A stretch of 54,300 nt of DNA, taken from NCBI RefSeq assembly GCF_016461825.1, contig NZ_JAEMNU010000133.1:1-54300 (forward strand), written 5' to 3'. Positions within the stretch are counted from its first letter, which is position 1, and each line of letters begins with the position of its first letter. Under the pieces are notes generated by a model. That model saw nothing but the letters and a program-made list of their open reading frames with translations. It searched no databases and had not been told where the DNA came from. Positions 1 to 10,248 of the stretch are shown here, piece after piece. A program made the position numbers and the translations under genes. Source of the stretch: Rugamonas violacea. Its GTDB lineage: Bacteria > Pseudomonadota > Gammaproteobacteria > Burkholderiales > Burkholderiaceae_D.

Positions 1-3000
1 CGGTCAAGTTGCCGTTGGCGTCGTAGCTGAACTGCTGGACACCGGCGGCGCTCAGGCGGTTGGCGGCGTCGACCCGCGCGCCGGACAGCGCCGCCGGCAG
101 CGCCGTGCGCGCCAGGCTGCCGCCGGCCTCGATGCGCCGGCCGCCGTTGTCGTAGGTGTAACTCAGGTCGCCCAGCGTGCTGCCGTCGGGATTGATGTAG
201 ACGATGGCGGTCAACTGGCCGGCGGCGTCGAAGCTGTTGCGGCGCACGATGCCGTTGGCGTAGCTGGTCTGGATGCGCCGGTCGGCGGCATCGTAGGCGA
301 AGCGAATGCCCTGGGCCTGGTTGTTGTTGGCCGGGCCGGCATCCTGCACGATGCGCGTCAGGCGCCCGCCGGCGTCGTAGCTGTAGCGCAGCGTCGGCTG
401 GCCGGCCACGTCCATGCTCTGGCGCCGGCCGTTGGCGTCGTAGGTGTAGGCGACCGTGCCCCTCGGCGTGGTTGCCTGCGTGACCCGGTCGCGGCCGTCA
501 TAGCGGAAGGTGATGGCGCCATTGATGGAATCGTCAATCCGCGTGACGCGGTTGGCCTGGTCGTAGCTGACGCGCACGCTGGCGCCGTCGGCGTAGGTCG
601 TGCTCGTCAAACGGTCGAGCGCGTCGTAGGTATAGCGCGTGACCTGCCTTTTGCGGTCGGTCTTCTGAATCAGGTTGTGCTTGCCGTCGTAGACATAGGC
701 TTCAAGCTGGTTCAAGGGATCGGTGCTCTCGGTTGGCGCGTTGCGCTGGTCGAAGGCGAATTGATGCCGGTTGCCTTTGGGGTCGGTGACGCTGACGGGG
801 TTGCCGTTGGCGTCGTAACCGCTGGTGATCGATTGGCCCAGGGTGTCGGTTACCTGGCTCAACCGATCAAGAGCGTCGAGATCGTAGACCGTGTGGTTGC
901 CCAGCGCATCGACAACGCCACGACGACGACCCGCGTTGTCGTTGAAGAATTGGACGCTGCGGCCCAAAGGATCGCTCGCTTGTGCCAGATCAAAACCATC
1001 GTAAGCAAAGTTGCTGCTGTTGCCGAGCGCGTCAGTGATTTGCAGCGGCTGCCCGGCGGCGTTGTAATTGCGCTTGACGCGATTGCCGTTGCGGTCCTGC
1101 AGTTCGGTGAGTTGGCCTTTGGCGTCATACCGCATCAACAACTGGTTCCCGAGAAAATCTGTCACGCTCGCCAAGCGGCTGAAGTCGGCGGTATAGGTTC
1201 TGCTGGACGTGACCGCGTCGGCGCCGCCTGCCAGCACGGTCTGTGTCAGTAGATTGCCCATGGCGTCATAGGCATAGGCGGTCTTGCGCCCCAGCGCGTC
1301 CGTTACCGACAACAGCAGATTGGTCGCTGGATCGCGCTCATAGGTGAAGGCTTGTTGCTCCGGCAAGCCAAACGCTTTCGTCATGCTGCTGGTGTAGCCG
1401 CCGGCGTTGAACATCATGCGCGTCAGCGTGCCGCGCTCGTCGGTCACATCGGTTTGCGTCACCTTGCCGCTGACATCGAGCTTGTAGGCGAATTGATTGG
1501 TGCTGCCATCGCCGTAGGTCTGTTTGCTGACACGGTTATTGACATCGTAGACATTCGTCACCATCAGATTGCCACGCTTGTCCTGAACGGTAAGCATGTT
1601 GTGATTATCGTCGTAGGTGTAGGCCTCAAACTGTCCGTCCGGGTCGATCACTTTGATCAAGCGCCCGATCGTGTCATATTCATAGCGCACGGTCCGCCCC
1701 ATGTTGTCGCTGGCGACCGTGATGCGATTCTTTTCATCATATGTGAATTGAAGATAGCGCGAGCCGGGGGAGGTCACACGTATTAGATTGCCCTTGCCGT
1801 CGCGGTCAAGTGTGGTGGTGTTGCCGTAGCGATCACGGATAGAACGCACTGCGCCAAGCCGGGCAACAGCGTTGTAACCTGCGTCAGGAAAGACAAAAAC
1901 CGTTCCATCTTTTAACCGCAGTTCCCAATGGCCAAGAGTAGACTTAATAGTCGAGCCAAAATACTTCGACGTCGTCGACATATGCTGATAGACGGCATTA
2001 ACAAATCCAGTTCCGGCGGAGGTTCGTACATAATGGACCCGCCCACCATCCGGCAGAATCAGATCCTGATAGGTATAAGGAGCCACGTCACCCACCATAT
2101 AGAAGTCATACGATAAGCTGCTGCCGATTCCAAATGCGCGCGAAGCTGGATCGAGCTGGCGATAGCTGCGTCCGACCTTGAGCGGCACCACGCCGTCGAC
2201 GAACAGGTCGGTATTCGTTTGCAGGAACAAGCCCGTCGCGCAGTCGACGGGATCGCCGGCACAGCCCGCCGGTTGCGCCGGCTGATTCGGATCGGCGTTG
2301 CAATCATCGCTGCCGGCGCCCCCGCCGGTGCCGGCACCGCAACCATTTGGCGTTGGTCCTTTCGCTGGTGCATTACTCGGCAACGAGACCATGGCGCCGG
2401 TGAATTCATAAATCGCCACTCCCGCGTCCGGCATCACCTGCTTGCCATTGGCCATCACGGTGCCCCGACCATACACATACCAGCCCTTACTAAGCGTGTC
2501 GTAATTCCAGAAGTCGATGCGGGTACCAGGCGCCGCGCCACTGAAATTGGGATAAATCAGCCGTGCACCCTGCTGCGCCATCCCTGAGAGATTGCTCAAT
2601 TTCGCACCGCCCGGTTGAATGGTGAAATATACCGGCACACCAAGGTCAGGAATCGGAAATGGTGGGCGGTCCGTCGGGATCGCCGTCATATTGATTTCCG
2701 TAACAATCTTGCCGTTGCGGTCGCGAATAATGGTGCCGGCTGGAATCCGCAGTTCCAATCCGGGAATTCGCGGCGAAGTTACCACCGTTTCACGCAAGGT
2801 CGGTGAAGGCAACGCAACACTACCGGCCGGGTCGAGTTTGGTACTCCAAATGGTGTAGGGCAACACGGTGGTGCGGTTCTTTTCAACGTCGACGCGCACC
2901 TGGTAATAGCCATATCGTTTCCCATCAACGCCCGCACTTTGCCCATCGATCGACAGCACTTGCGCGCCGGGAACCAGATGGGGCAGCAAAAAACGTCCAG

Positions 3001-4537
3001 TCGCATCGCTGCGCGCCGATTGCCCGGCGATCGTCAACGTGACATTTTCCAAGGGGCGGCCGTGCAAGGTGAGCACCTGCCCGGACAATGCCGTCTCGCC
3101 CTCGGCGCCTTGCAGCGGCGGCAAGCCTTGCAGCGGGCTGGCGGCGCGCCGGGCACGCCAGTCGCCGCTGAAGTGACTGGCGTCGGGCAGCCACGCTTCG
3201 GCGCCGAAGAGACCGTTCGCGGCGGCGACCGCTTGCAGTTCATGGCTGCCGAGTCTGGTCGGCGGCACGATGCCGGCTGTCGTTGACGCAGCACGCACGG
3301 CATCGCCGGATGAGGTTGCCGGGCTCATGGCACGAACGCTCCCTTGGTCCTCGGATGCGTCAAAGCTCGATGTCGACTTTGCGCCAAGCTGGACGGTGTC
3401 GAAGCCGATGGCGGACAAGGCCAGCGGCTGACCGCTGGCGCCGGTGGCTCCGTTGATGAAGAGTGTGTACCGACTGGCCGGTAGCAGATCCTGCAGCGGC
3501 GTGACAAACAACAGCATGCCGTATTCGACCGGCACCACTTTGACGGGTACCGCGCCATAGGGTCCGATCAGCGTTACGCTGTCGGTAGTCAGTGTCGCCA
3601 CTGCCATCCTTTGCGCGAAGTGCACCATCAGCGGCTGATCAATCGCCGCGCTCTGACCTTCCGCCGCCGGCCGGCTATCCCGAATGCCTGGTGTGCCGGC
3701 GATGGCGATGGTCTGGCTCAGTTCAAGGGCGGCCGCCGAATCGACCGGGCTAAAACGCTCGCTGCTGCGCTCATACAGTTCGCCGTTGCTGAGCGCTTCC
3801 CGCGCCATATTTACGCCACCCCACAGTAAAACATCCGCACTGGGCAGCATCGCCGCAATGTGCTTCATGCGGGCAGTGCCGAGCTTGCTGCTGAACGGAT
3901 CGGTTTTCCGGGTAAGCGGGTCGTAGATTTCCGCATCGTATATCGCATGGCCGTGCTGGTCGACGCCGCCACTGATGAACAGATGACCGTTGGACAGGAC
4001 GGTGGCGGTATGTCCCCAACGTGGTATCAAGACGGGATCGTCCAATACCCGGACCTGTCCGGTTGCGGGGTCGAACTGTTCGGCGGATGTGAGGATCGCG
4101 CCGGCGGCGTCGACGCCTCCCAGTATCAATACAGTACCATCGGGCAAGAGGGTCGCCGTATGCCCGCTGCGGGGCTGCCCCAATGTCGCAACCAGCGGGA
4201 TCACGCCGCCTGTCTTTACGTCCAGCATGCTGGCCGTCGGCGTTGGGGCATAGTCGCGTCCTTGCCCACCCAACAGCAGCCAGCGTCCATCCGGCATTTG
4301 TGTCGCACTCTGGCCCGGCTGTACGGCTGGTTGCGGTGCAAATAGTGCACTTAGCGGACTGCCGCTGGTATGGTCGGCTGCACCATCGATTGGCTGAGCA
4401 AGTGTCAGCGACTCGCCCCACAGCAACAAGATGCCAGCGAGTAAGCTACGACCTCGACGGGGCAAGCAACGCCTGAACAGATCGCAGGCAATTTGGTGCG
4501 AAAACAACCGAATCAGTTTCGTCATTTGCTTTTGCAT
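1..4537 (-). CDS. RHS/YD-repeat protein with Kelch-like N-terminus (partial, C-terminus off window)
   Basis: The minus frame is open from an ATG at 4537 to the window edge, about 1512 codons, and was not listed as a closed ORF. The start has a good ribosome site (AGGAAG, 9 nt upstream) and is followed by a basic N-terminus and a hydrophobic stretch (LLAGILLLWG), consistent with export. Residues of about 70-260 carry repeated Kelch/galactose-oxidase-like units (for example LLPDGTVLILGG and VLSNGHLFISGG). A carboxypeptidase-regulatory-like segment follows at about 480-560. The RHS entry motif GDPVDCATGLF lies at 761-771 (the usual form has V where this has C), and YD repeats run from about 870 to the edge. 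RHS proteins build a hollow shell that often carries a polymorphic C-terminal toxin. That part lies outside the window, so toxin or immunity function cannot be judged. It lies 89 bp downstream of another YD/IPT gene and is probably co-transcribed. Confidence 0.85.
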   Translation of the reverse strand, partial: MQKQMTKLIRLFSHQIACDLFRRCLPRRGRSLLAGILLLWGESLTLAQPIDGAADHTSGSPLSALFAPQPAVQPGQSATQMPDGRWLLLGGQGRDYAPTPTASMLDVKTGGVIPLVATLGQPRSGHTATLLPDGTVLILGGVDAAGAILTSAEQFDPATGQVRVLDDPVLIPRWGHTATVLSNGHLFISGGVDQHGHAIYDAEIYDPLTRKTDPFSSKLGTARMKHIAAMLPSADVLLWGGVNMAREALSNGELYERSSERFSPVDSAAALELSQTIAIAGTPGIRDSRPAAEGQSAAIDQPLMVHFAQRMAVATLTTDSVTLIGPYGAVPVKVVPVEYGMLLFVTPLQDLLPASRYTLFINGATGASGQPLALSAIGFDTVQLGAKSTSSFDASEDQGSVRAMSPATSSGDAVRAASTTAGIVPPTRLGSHELQAVAAANGLFGAEAWLPDASHFSGDWRARRAASPLQGLPPLQGAEGETALSGQVLTLHGRPLENVTLTIAGQSARSDATGRFLLPHLVPGAQVLSIDGQSAGVDGKRYGYYQVRVDVEKNRTTVLPYTIWSTKLDPAGSVALPSPTLRETVVTSPRIPGLELRIPAGTIIRDRNGKIVTEINMTAIPTDRPPFPIPDLGVPVYFTIQPGGAKLSNLSGMAQQGARLIYPNFSGAAPGTRIDFWNYDTLSKGWYVYGRGTVMANGKQVMPDAGVAIYEFTGAMVSLPSNAPAKGPTPNGCGAGTGGGAGSDDCNADPNQPAQPAGCAGDPVDCATGLFLQTNTDLFVDGVVPLKVGRSYRQLDPASRAFGIGSSLSYDFYMVGDVAPYTYQDLILPDGGRVHYVRTSAGTGFVNAVYQHMSTTSKYFGSTIKSTLGHWELRLKDGTVFVFPDAGYNAVARLGAVRSIRDRYGNTTTLDRDGKGNLIRVTSPGSRYLQFTYDEKNRITVASDNMGRTVRYEYDTIGRLIKVIDPDGQFEAYTYDDNHNMLTVQDKRGNLMVTNVYDVNNRVSKQTYGDGSTNQFAYKLDVSGKVTQTDVTDERGTLTRMMFNAGGYTSSMTKAFGLPEQQAFTYERDPATNLLLSVTDALGRKTAYAYDAMGNLLTQTVLAGGADAVTSSRTYTADFSRLASVTDFLGNQLLMRYDAKGQLTELQDRNGNRVKRNYNAAGQPLQITDALGNSSNFAYDGFDLAQASDPLGRSVQFFNDNAGRRRGVVDALGNHTVYDLDALDRLSQVTDTLGQSITSGYDANGNPVSVTDPKGNRHQFAFDQRNAPTESTDPLNQLEAYVYDGKHNLIQKTDRKRQVTRYTYDALDRLTSTTYADGASVRVSYDQANRVTRIDDSINGAITFRYDGRDRVTQATTPRGTVAYTYDANGRRQSMDVAGQPTLRYSYDAGGRLTRIVQDAGPANNNQAQGIRFAYDAADRRIQTSYANGIVRRNSFDAAGQLTAIVYINPDGSTLGDLSYTYDNGGRRIEAGGSLARTALPAALSGARVDAANRLSAAGVQQFSYDANGNLT

Positions 4538-4626
4538 GATGATCTTCCTAGTCTGCAATCGAACATGGCTGGATACCGCGTATCAATTCGCCGGGATGGC
4601 TGTCTGCTTTTGCCGCGTCGCGCTCG

Positions 4627-7308
4627 TCAAGGACTACTGATGGCAACGCTCGCCTTGCCGGTGTTGGCGCCGCTCGGGTCTATGCCGATCATGTAGGCTC
4701 CGCTGGTGGGCAATATCTGGCTTGGTAGATTGAACACTGCGCCACACACTATTTGGGAGATCAGGACTGTGCCGTCTGGCTTGCGCAGACTGATTGTTGG
4801 GCATCCCAGCGTGCTTGCGGCAATATGCAGCGTGGTTTTCTGGCCGGCAATTCCGACGAAGCTCAGGCCGGCATTCTGCCCAGGCTTCGTGATCGCCACA
4901 GCCACCGCCGACCCGCCGACATCGATACCGGCGGCGACGTCTTGCGACACGTCGTAAAGCTGCAGTGTCACGCTGCCCACGACCAGGTCGCGCGGATTGA
5001 GTTTGATGGTGTAAGTGCCTGCAACAGGTAAAACTTTCGCATCAATGAAAGTCCCGCTAAGCAAGGTCATGATGCTGGAAGCTAAGGTGGAACCGTCGGG
5101 CTTGAGGAGGGAAATGTCGACATTCGTCCCGTTCAGCAGCAGCAATTTGGAAAGCTGCAGACTGACGCGCTGCCCTGCGGCGGCGCTGAATGTCAGGCTG
5201 GCATTCTGCCCGGGCTTGGTGCTTGTTACGGTTACGGCCGGGCCGTCGATCACCATGCTCTTCGCATCTTCTTCCGGCACGCCATATAGCTGTGCCGTCA
5301 CGCTGCCCATGGCCTCTCCACGTGGGTTGAGTTCGATGGTGTAATTACCGGTGACTGGCAGGGCTTGCGCATCAACAAAGGCCCCATTCACCGACACGGG
5401 AATGCCAGGAGCCAACGTCGAACCATCGGGCTTGCGGATGGCGACATCGACATAGCTCCCGTTCGTCAGCGCAACTTTGGAAAGCTGCAGGCTGACGCGT
5501 TGCCCGGCCGTACCGCTGAATGTCAGGCCGGCATTCTGTCCGGGTTTTATAGTTGTCACCGTCACGGCCGGGCCATCAATCGCCATACCGGTAGCGACAT
5601 CGTCCGGTAAGCCATACAGCTGAGCAGTCGCACTCCCCACGGCCTCGCCTTGTGGATCGAATTTGATGGCATACACCCCTGTAAGCGGCAAGGTTTGCGC
5701 ATCAACATAGATGCCGCTCGAAATCAAGGAAACAGGAACCAGGGTCGTGCCATCGGGCTTGAGGATCGACAGTTTGGCGGAGACGCCGTTTACCAGCGCC
5801 ACCTTGGAAAGCCGCAGACTGACGCGCTGACCGGCGATGGCGCTGAATGTCAGCACGGCGTTCTGTCCTGGCTTGGTCGTTGTCACCGTCATGGGCACAC
5901 CATCGGGTGCGATGACGGCGACCACATCCGGAGTGCTAAACAACTGCACCGCCATTCCGCCCACGGAATTGCCGCTCGGATTGAGCTTGATCAGGTAAGT
6001 CCCCGTAACAGGCAGAATCTGGGCATCGACGAAGGTTCCGCTACCCGGAGGTGAAAAGGACGAAGACAATGTCGTGCCATCCGGCTTGACGACAGTGATG
6101 CTCACATCGCCGCCGTTCGTCAGCGCAACCTTGGCAAGCCGCATGCTGAAACGTTGCCCCGCAGCGCCACTGAAAGCCAAGCTGCCATTCTGCCCAGGTT
6201 TTGCAATTTGTACGTCCACCGCCGGCCCATCGATGACGATACTTCCACTAACGTCAGCAAAGGCATCCATCCTCATCGTGATGCTGCCCATTGCATTCGC
6301 CACCGGGACAATCAGTATCGTATAGGTTCCGGTGACGGGCAGTGTTAGCGCATCCATGAAGCCAGCGGGCGATATCGACGTCATTGGCAATACAGCGCCA
6401 TCCGGCCTGAGGATTTTAACCATTACGCTGATAAGCGGCACCGAAGTCAATGACAGGCTCACCTTCTGCCCTGCAGTTCCATCAAACAGAACCAGACCTT
6501 TTTTCCCCGGCGTGCTGAATACCACCGTCTTGCTTTCGCCAATAGACAGTCGATCGGTCACTTGAATATCCGCAGCGCTGTAAGGCGTGGGGACAACAAA
6601 AAAATCGACGTCACTAACAGCTCCGCCATATGCCGTCGCGACGGAAATTTTTCCTGACGACACCTGCTGCGGCACCGCCGCGATGATGTTATTCGCAGTT
6701 ACGGAGCGAACAGCGGCAGATACGCCGTTGAACTTCACGTGGTTCGCCACGCTGTCGAAGTTGCCACCCTCAATGCTTACCTGCGTGCCGGCCACACCGA
6801 TACTTGGCGTAAAGCGTGCAATTGTCGGCGCCTTGTTGACACCGACGTTAAATGCAAGGTCGCTGGTGACGCTAGCTGTTGGCGTGGTAACACTGATCGT
6901 GCCGGTGGTCGCCCCAACGGGCACCGCCGTCACGATTTTCGTCGATGAGGCCGAAACGACCGTGGCCGCCACCTGGTTGAATTTGACGATGTTCTGGCTC
7001 GGCGTATCGCTGAAACCACTGCCGAAAATTGTCACCTTAGTCCCTGCCGGACCGCCATTCGGGGTGAACTCGGCAATCGCAGGCTGATCGGCGGCGCTGC
7101 GCGTGATGGAAAGGATATTGCCTACCGCGTCGTAACGATAGGTCGCGCTGTTTCCGCTTGGGTCGGTCACGCCGACCAAGCGACCGAGCTCGTCATAGCC
7201 GTAGGTGACAGCCCTGCTGCCGAGCCCGTAAGCAGGCAAAACCGTGGCAAGAGAAATCGCCGCCAACATCCAAACAATTCTGATCATTACCTTGCAGATG
7301 TCGGTCAT
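4627..7308 (-). CDS. Secreted IPT/TIG-domain protein with short YD head and six tandem C-terminal repeats
   Basis: The 893-residue reading uses the ATG at 7308, which has a GGAG site 6 nt upstream and starts a signal-peptide-like segment (hydrophobic from about residue 8 to 25, ending near AYG). The longer ATG at 7386 lacks this support. Two YD units follow the signal (YGYDELGRL and YRYDAVGNI). Two IPT/TIG immunoglobulin-like domains come next (about 80-165 and 170-255; motifs FTPNGGPAGTKVTIFGSGF and FTPSIGVAGTQVSIEGGNF). The rest is six copies of a unit of about 105 residues that resembles the pre-peptidase C-terminal (PPC) fold. No enzyme motif is visible. It precedes the large RHS gene by 89 bp, so the two may be exported together, for example as an RHS shell partner or adhesin. 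That role is inference. Confidence 0.75.
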   Translation of the reverse strand: MTDICKVMIRIVWMLAAISLATVLPAYGLGSRAVTYGYDELGRLVGVTDPSGNSATYRYDAVGNILSITRSAADQPAIAEFTPNGGPAGTKVTIFGSGFSDTPSQNIVKFNQVAATVVSASSTKIVTAVPVGATTGTISVTTPTASVTSDLAFNVGVNKAPTIARFTPSIGVAGTQVSIEGGNFDSVANHVKFNGVSAAVRSVTANNIIAAVPQQVSSGKISVATAYGGAVSDVDFFVVPTPYSAADIQVTDRLSIGESKTVVFSTPGKKGLVLFDGTAGQKVSLSLTSVPLISVMVKILRPDGAVLPMTSISPAGFMDALTLPVTGTYTILIVPVANAMGSITMRMDAFADVSGSIVIDGPAVDVQIAKPGQNGSLAFSGAAGQRFSMRLAKVALTNGGDVSITVVKPDGTTLSSSFSPPGSGTFVDAQILPVTGTYLIKLNPSGNSVGGMAVQLFSTPDVVAVIAPDGVPMTVTTTKPGQNAVLTFSAIAGQRVSLRLSKVALVNGVSAKLSILKPDGTTLVPVSLISSGIYVDAQTLPLTGVYAIKFDPQGEAVGSATAQLYGLPDDVATGMAIDGPAVTVTTIKPGQNAGLTFSGTAGQRVSLQLSKVALTNGSYVDVAIRKPDGSTLAPGIPVSVNGAFVDAQALPVTGNYTIELNPRGEAMGSVTAQLYGVPEEDAKSMVIDGPAVTVTSTKPGQNASLTFSAAAGQRVSLQLSKLLLLNGTNVDISLLKPDGSTLASSIMTLLSGTFIDAKVLPVAGTYTIKLNPRDLVVGSVTLQLYDVSQDVAAGIDVGGSAVAVAITKPGQNAGLSFVGIAGQKTTLHIAASTLGCPTISLRKPDGTVLISQIVCGAVFNLPSQILPTSGAYMIGIDPSGANTGKASVAISSP
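4640..6570 (-). repeat. Six tandem ~105-aa coding repeats
   Basis: Within the IPT protein, six units share the pattern 'GPAVTVT..KPGQNA.LTFS..AGQRVSL.LSK', then 'KPDGTTL', then 'LPVTGTYTI.LNP.G...GS'. The first unit (nearest the IPT domains) and the last are most diverged. The middle ones are very similar at protein level and recognisably repeated at DNA level (for example CCGGGCTTGGT and GCTGACGCGTTGCCC recur on plus). This indicates expansion by duplication. Confidence 0.8.
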
Positions 7309-7521
7309 ATCGTTCTCCAGTGACGCGGCAGGCAGCCGATTGAAATCATAGGCAGACGAGGCATGCAGCCACTCTCCTCCCTGCAAGATCCAATAAGGAA
7401 ATATTAATTACCCATAGGAATTCATTTCCCATTTTAATCAGCCCATTTATCCGCAGATGCCCATCCGATCAAGTAGTGATCTTGGTCAACGTCCATTGGA
7501 ACTCGCCTATCGGCCCACAAT
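7309..7521. other. Upstream region of the IPT/RHS genes; no gene seen
   Basis: The stretch between the IPT gene and the cphA terminator is AT-richer than its surroundings (around 7390-7440) and presumably holds the promoter for the IPT-RHS pair. No clear -35/-10 pair could be assigned. Confidence 0.4.
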
Positions 7522-7557
7522 GAAAAAAGGGCTGCGGTTCGAAAACCGCAGCCCTTT
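7522..7557 (-). terminator. Rho-independent terminator of cphA
   Basis: A perfect 14-bp stem (AAAGGGCTGCGGTT at 7526-7539 pairing with 7544-7557) with a CGAA loop is followed on minus by a T run. It lies 26 nt past the cphA stop codon. Confidence 0.85.
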
Positions 7558-7583
7558 CAAATTCACCACGATGATGGTGTCGT

Positions 7584-10157
7584 TCAGCCCTCGGCGATGC
7601 GCTTGGCGATGTGGGCCAGCGCCTCCTCGACCTGGTCGACCAGGATCAGGCACAGGTCGCCCTCGCCCAGCCGCGCCAGCGCGGTGTCGATGGCGAGGAA
7701 CTCGCCGTTGATCTCGTCGATGTGGCTGGTGCGCGGCGCGCCCTGCAGGCCGGCGCGCAGCAGCGCCACCACTTCGCCGTCGACGCGGCCGCGCTGGCAC
7801 TGGTCCTGGTACAGCACGACGTCGTCGAAGGCCTTGCCGAGGATTTCGGTCTGCTGGCGGATGTCCTCGTCGCGGCGGTCGCCGGCGCCGGAGATGACCA
7901 CGCTGCGGCGCTTGGCCGGCATGGTTTCGACGGCCTGCACCAGGGCCAGGATGGCGTCCGGATTGTGGCCGTAGTCGGCGATCAGGGTGGCGCCCTTGTA
8001 GTCGAACACGTTGAAGCGGCCGGGCGCGTTGTCGGAGTCGTTGGCGAAGGTCTTCAGGCCGAGGCGGATGGCGTCCCAGCTGATGCCCACGCCCCAGGCG
8101 GCGGCCACCGCCGCCATGACGTTCTCGACCTGGAAGCCGATGGCGCCGTTGCGGGTGATCGGCACCTGGTCGAGCGCCACGGCGTGGCGCTGCTCGCCTT
8201 CGACGGCGACCAGCTGGCCGCCGTCGACGAACAGGGTGCGTTTACCCTGCGCCAGATGGGTGGCGATGATCGGGTGGCCGCGGTCGGCGCCGAAGAAGAT
8301 CACCTTGCCACGGCAGTTGGCGGCCATGCCGGCGACGATGGGGTCGGTGGCGTTGAGCACGGCGAAGCCGCTGGCGGCGACGTTCTGCACGATGACCCGC
8401 TTGAGCACGGCCAGGTCTTCGAGCGTGGTGATGTAGTTCAGGCCGAGGTGGTCGCCGGTGCCGATGTTGGTCACCACGGCCACCTTGCAGCGGTCGAAGG
8501 CCAGGCCTTCGCGCAGCACGCCGCCGCGCGCCGTTTCGAACACGGCGGCGTCGACGTCGGGGTGCAGCAGCACGTTGCGCGCGCTGCGCGGGCCGCTGCA
8601 GTCGCCGCTGTCGGTGCGGCGGCCTTCGATGTAGACGCCGTCGGTGTTGGTCATGCCGGTGCGCAGGCCGCTGGCCGTCAGCAGGTGGGCGATCAGGCGC
8701 ACGGTGGTGGTCTTGCCGTTGGTGCCGGTGACGGCGACGACGGGAATGCGGCCGTCCTCGCCCTCGGCGAACATGGTGTTGACGATGGCTTCGCCGACGG
8801 CGCGGCCCTTGCCGTAGGACGGCGCCAGGTGCATGCGCAGGCCGGGCGCGGCGTTGACTTCGACCACGCCGCCGCGCTGCTGCTCGATCGGTTGCAGCAC
8901 GCCGTCGCAGACCACGTCGACGCCGCAGATGTCCAGGCCGATCATCCGCGCCGCCTCGACGGCGCGCTCGGCGACTTCCGGATGGACGTCGTCGGTGACG
9001 TCGGTGGCGGTGCCGCCGGTCGACAGGTTGGCGTTGTTGCGCAGGATCACGCGCTGGCCCTTGGGCGGCACCGAGTCGGCCTCGTAGCCTTGCAGCGCCA
9101 GGCGCGCCAGGGCGATGTCGTCGAAGCGGATCTTGGTCAGCGAGGTCGAGTGGCCGCTGCCGCGGCGCGGGTCGGCGTTGACCTGGCGGACCAGCTCGCG
9201 CACCGAGTGCACGCCGTCGCCGACCACCTGGGGCGGCTCGCGGCGGGCGGCGGCGACCAGCTTGTCGCCGATCACCAGCAGGCGGTAGTCGTTGCCGGGC
9301 AGGAAGCGCTCGACCATGATGTCGTCGCGGAATTCGCGCGCCACGTCGAAGGCCTGCGCCAGTTCCTCGCGGCTGTTGATGTTGACGGTGACGCCCTTGC
9401 CCTGGTTGCCGTCCTTCGGCTTGACCACCACCGGCAGGCCGATCTCCAGCGCGGCGGCCCAGGCGTCGTCGGCGTCGGCCACCGAGCGGCCCAGCGGCAC
9501 CGGCACGCCGGCCGCGTGCAGCAGCTTCTTGGTCAGTTCCTTGTCCTGGGCGATGGCTTCGCCGATGGCGCCGGTGCTGTCCATCTCGGCGGCCTGGATG
9601 CGGCGCTGCTTGCTGCCCCAGCCGAACATCACCATGCTGCCCTCGGTCAGGCGGCGGAACGGGATGTCGCGCGCCACGGCGGCGGCGACGATGGCGCCGG
9701 TGCTCGGCCCCAGGCGCACGTCCTCGTCGAGGTCGCGCAGCTCGGCCAGCGCGCCGTCCAGGTCGAACGGGGTGTCGGCCAGGGCGGCGTTGATCAGGCC
9801 CTCGGCCAGTTGCATCGCCAGGCGGCCGACCGCCTCCTCGCTGTACTCGACGACGGTCTGGTAGATGCCGTCCTCGAAGGTCGGCGTGGTGCGGCTGAAG
9901 GTGACCGGGCAGCCGGCCTGCGCCTGCAGGCTCAGGGCGGCCAGTTCCAGCACGCGCGCCAGCGGCACGCTGTCGGCGTCGTGGCCGGTCGGCTGCAGCG
10001 CGCCCAGGGCCGGGAAGCGGCCCCGCAGGCGGGTCTCGAAACCGGGCAGGCGGACGATGGCCTGCTCGTCGGCGGCGCAGGAGACGATGACCTCGACGGC
10101 CGTGTGGTGGCTCCACAGATTGGGGCCGCGCAGCGCGCGGGTGCGTATAACTTCCAT
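7584..10157 (-). CDS. cphA: Cyanophycin synthetase (CphA)
   Basis: This 857-residue protein polymerises aspartate and arginine into cyanophycin granules. It has the three-part CphA layout: an N-terminal domain (1-~160), an ATP-grasp domain (about 205-465, with VPVPLGRS, VVVKPKDGNQGKGVTVN and GVVEVNAAPGLRMH) that adds one amino acid, and a Mur-ligase-like domain with an intact P-loop GTNGKTT (K482) that adds the other. Length matches the family (about 870). It lies 91 bp downstream of a second, shorter cphA-like gene in the same direction and ends at a strong terminator, so the two probably form one transcript. Divergent to them lies the transporter and DUF1854 pair that accompanies cyanophycin genes in related bacteria. 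Confidence 0.95.
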   Translation of the reverse strand: MEVIRTRALRGPNLWSHHTAVEVIVSCAADEQAIVRLPGFETRLRGRFPALGALQPTGHDADSVPLARVLELAALSLQAQAGCPVTFSRTTPTFEDGIYQTVVEYSEEAVGRLAMQLAEGLINAALADTPFDLDGALAELRDLDEDVRLGPSTGAIVAAAVARDIPFRRLTEGSMVMFGWGSKQRRIQAAEMDSTGAIGEAIAQDKELTKKLLHAAGVPVPLGRSVADADDAWAAALEIGLPVVVKPKDGNQGKGVTVNINSREELAQAFDVAREFRDDIMVERFLPGNDYRLLVIGDKLVAAARREPPQVVGDGVHSVRELVRQVNADPRRGSGHSTSLTKIRFDDIALARLALQGYEADSVPPKGQRVILRNNANLSTGGTATDVTDDVHPEVAERAVEAARMIGLDICGVDVVCDGVLQPIEQQRGGVVEVNAAPGLRMHLAPSYGKGRAVGEAIVNTMFAEGEDGRIPVVAVTGTNGKTTTVRLIAHLLTASGLRTGMTNTDGVYIEGRRTDSGDCSGPRSARNVLLHPDVDAAVFETARGGVLREGLAFDRCKVAVVTNIGTGDHLGLNYITTLEDLAVLKRVIVQNVAASGFAVLNATDPIVAGMAANCRGKVIFFGADRGHPIIATHLAQGKRTLFVDGGQLVAVEGEQRHAVALDQVPITRNGAIGFQVENVMAAVAAAWGVGISWDAIRLGLKTFANDSDNAPGRFNVFDYKGATLIADYGHNPDAILALVQAVETMPAKRRSVVISGAGDRRDEDIRQQTEILGKAFDDVVLYQDQCQRGRVDGEVVALLRAGLQGAPRTSHIDEINGEFLAIDTALARLGEGDLCLILVDQVEEALAHIAKRIAEG

Positions 10158-10248
10158 AAATCCGATTATCCTGTCGTGTTGTCTGCGTGGCGTCCTGTTG
10201 GTCTTCGGACGCTCCTCACATGGCGCCGCCGGGGCGGCGCCGGCTCTC

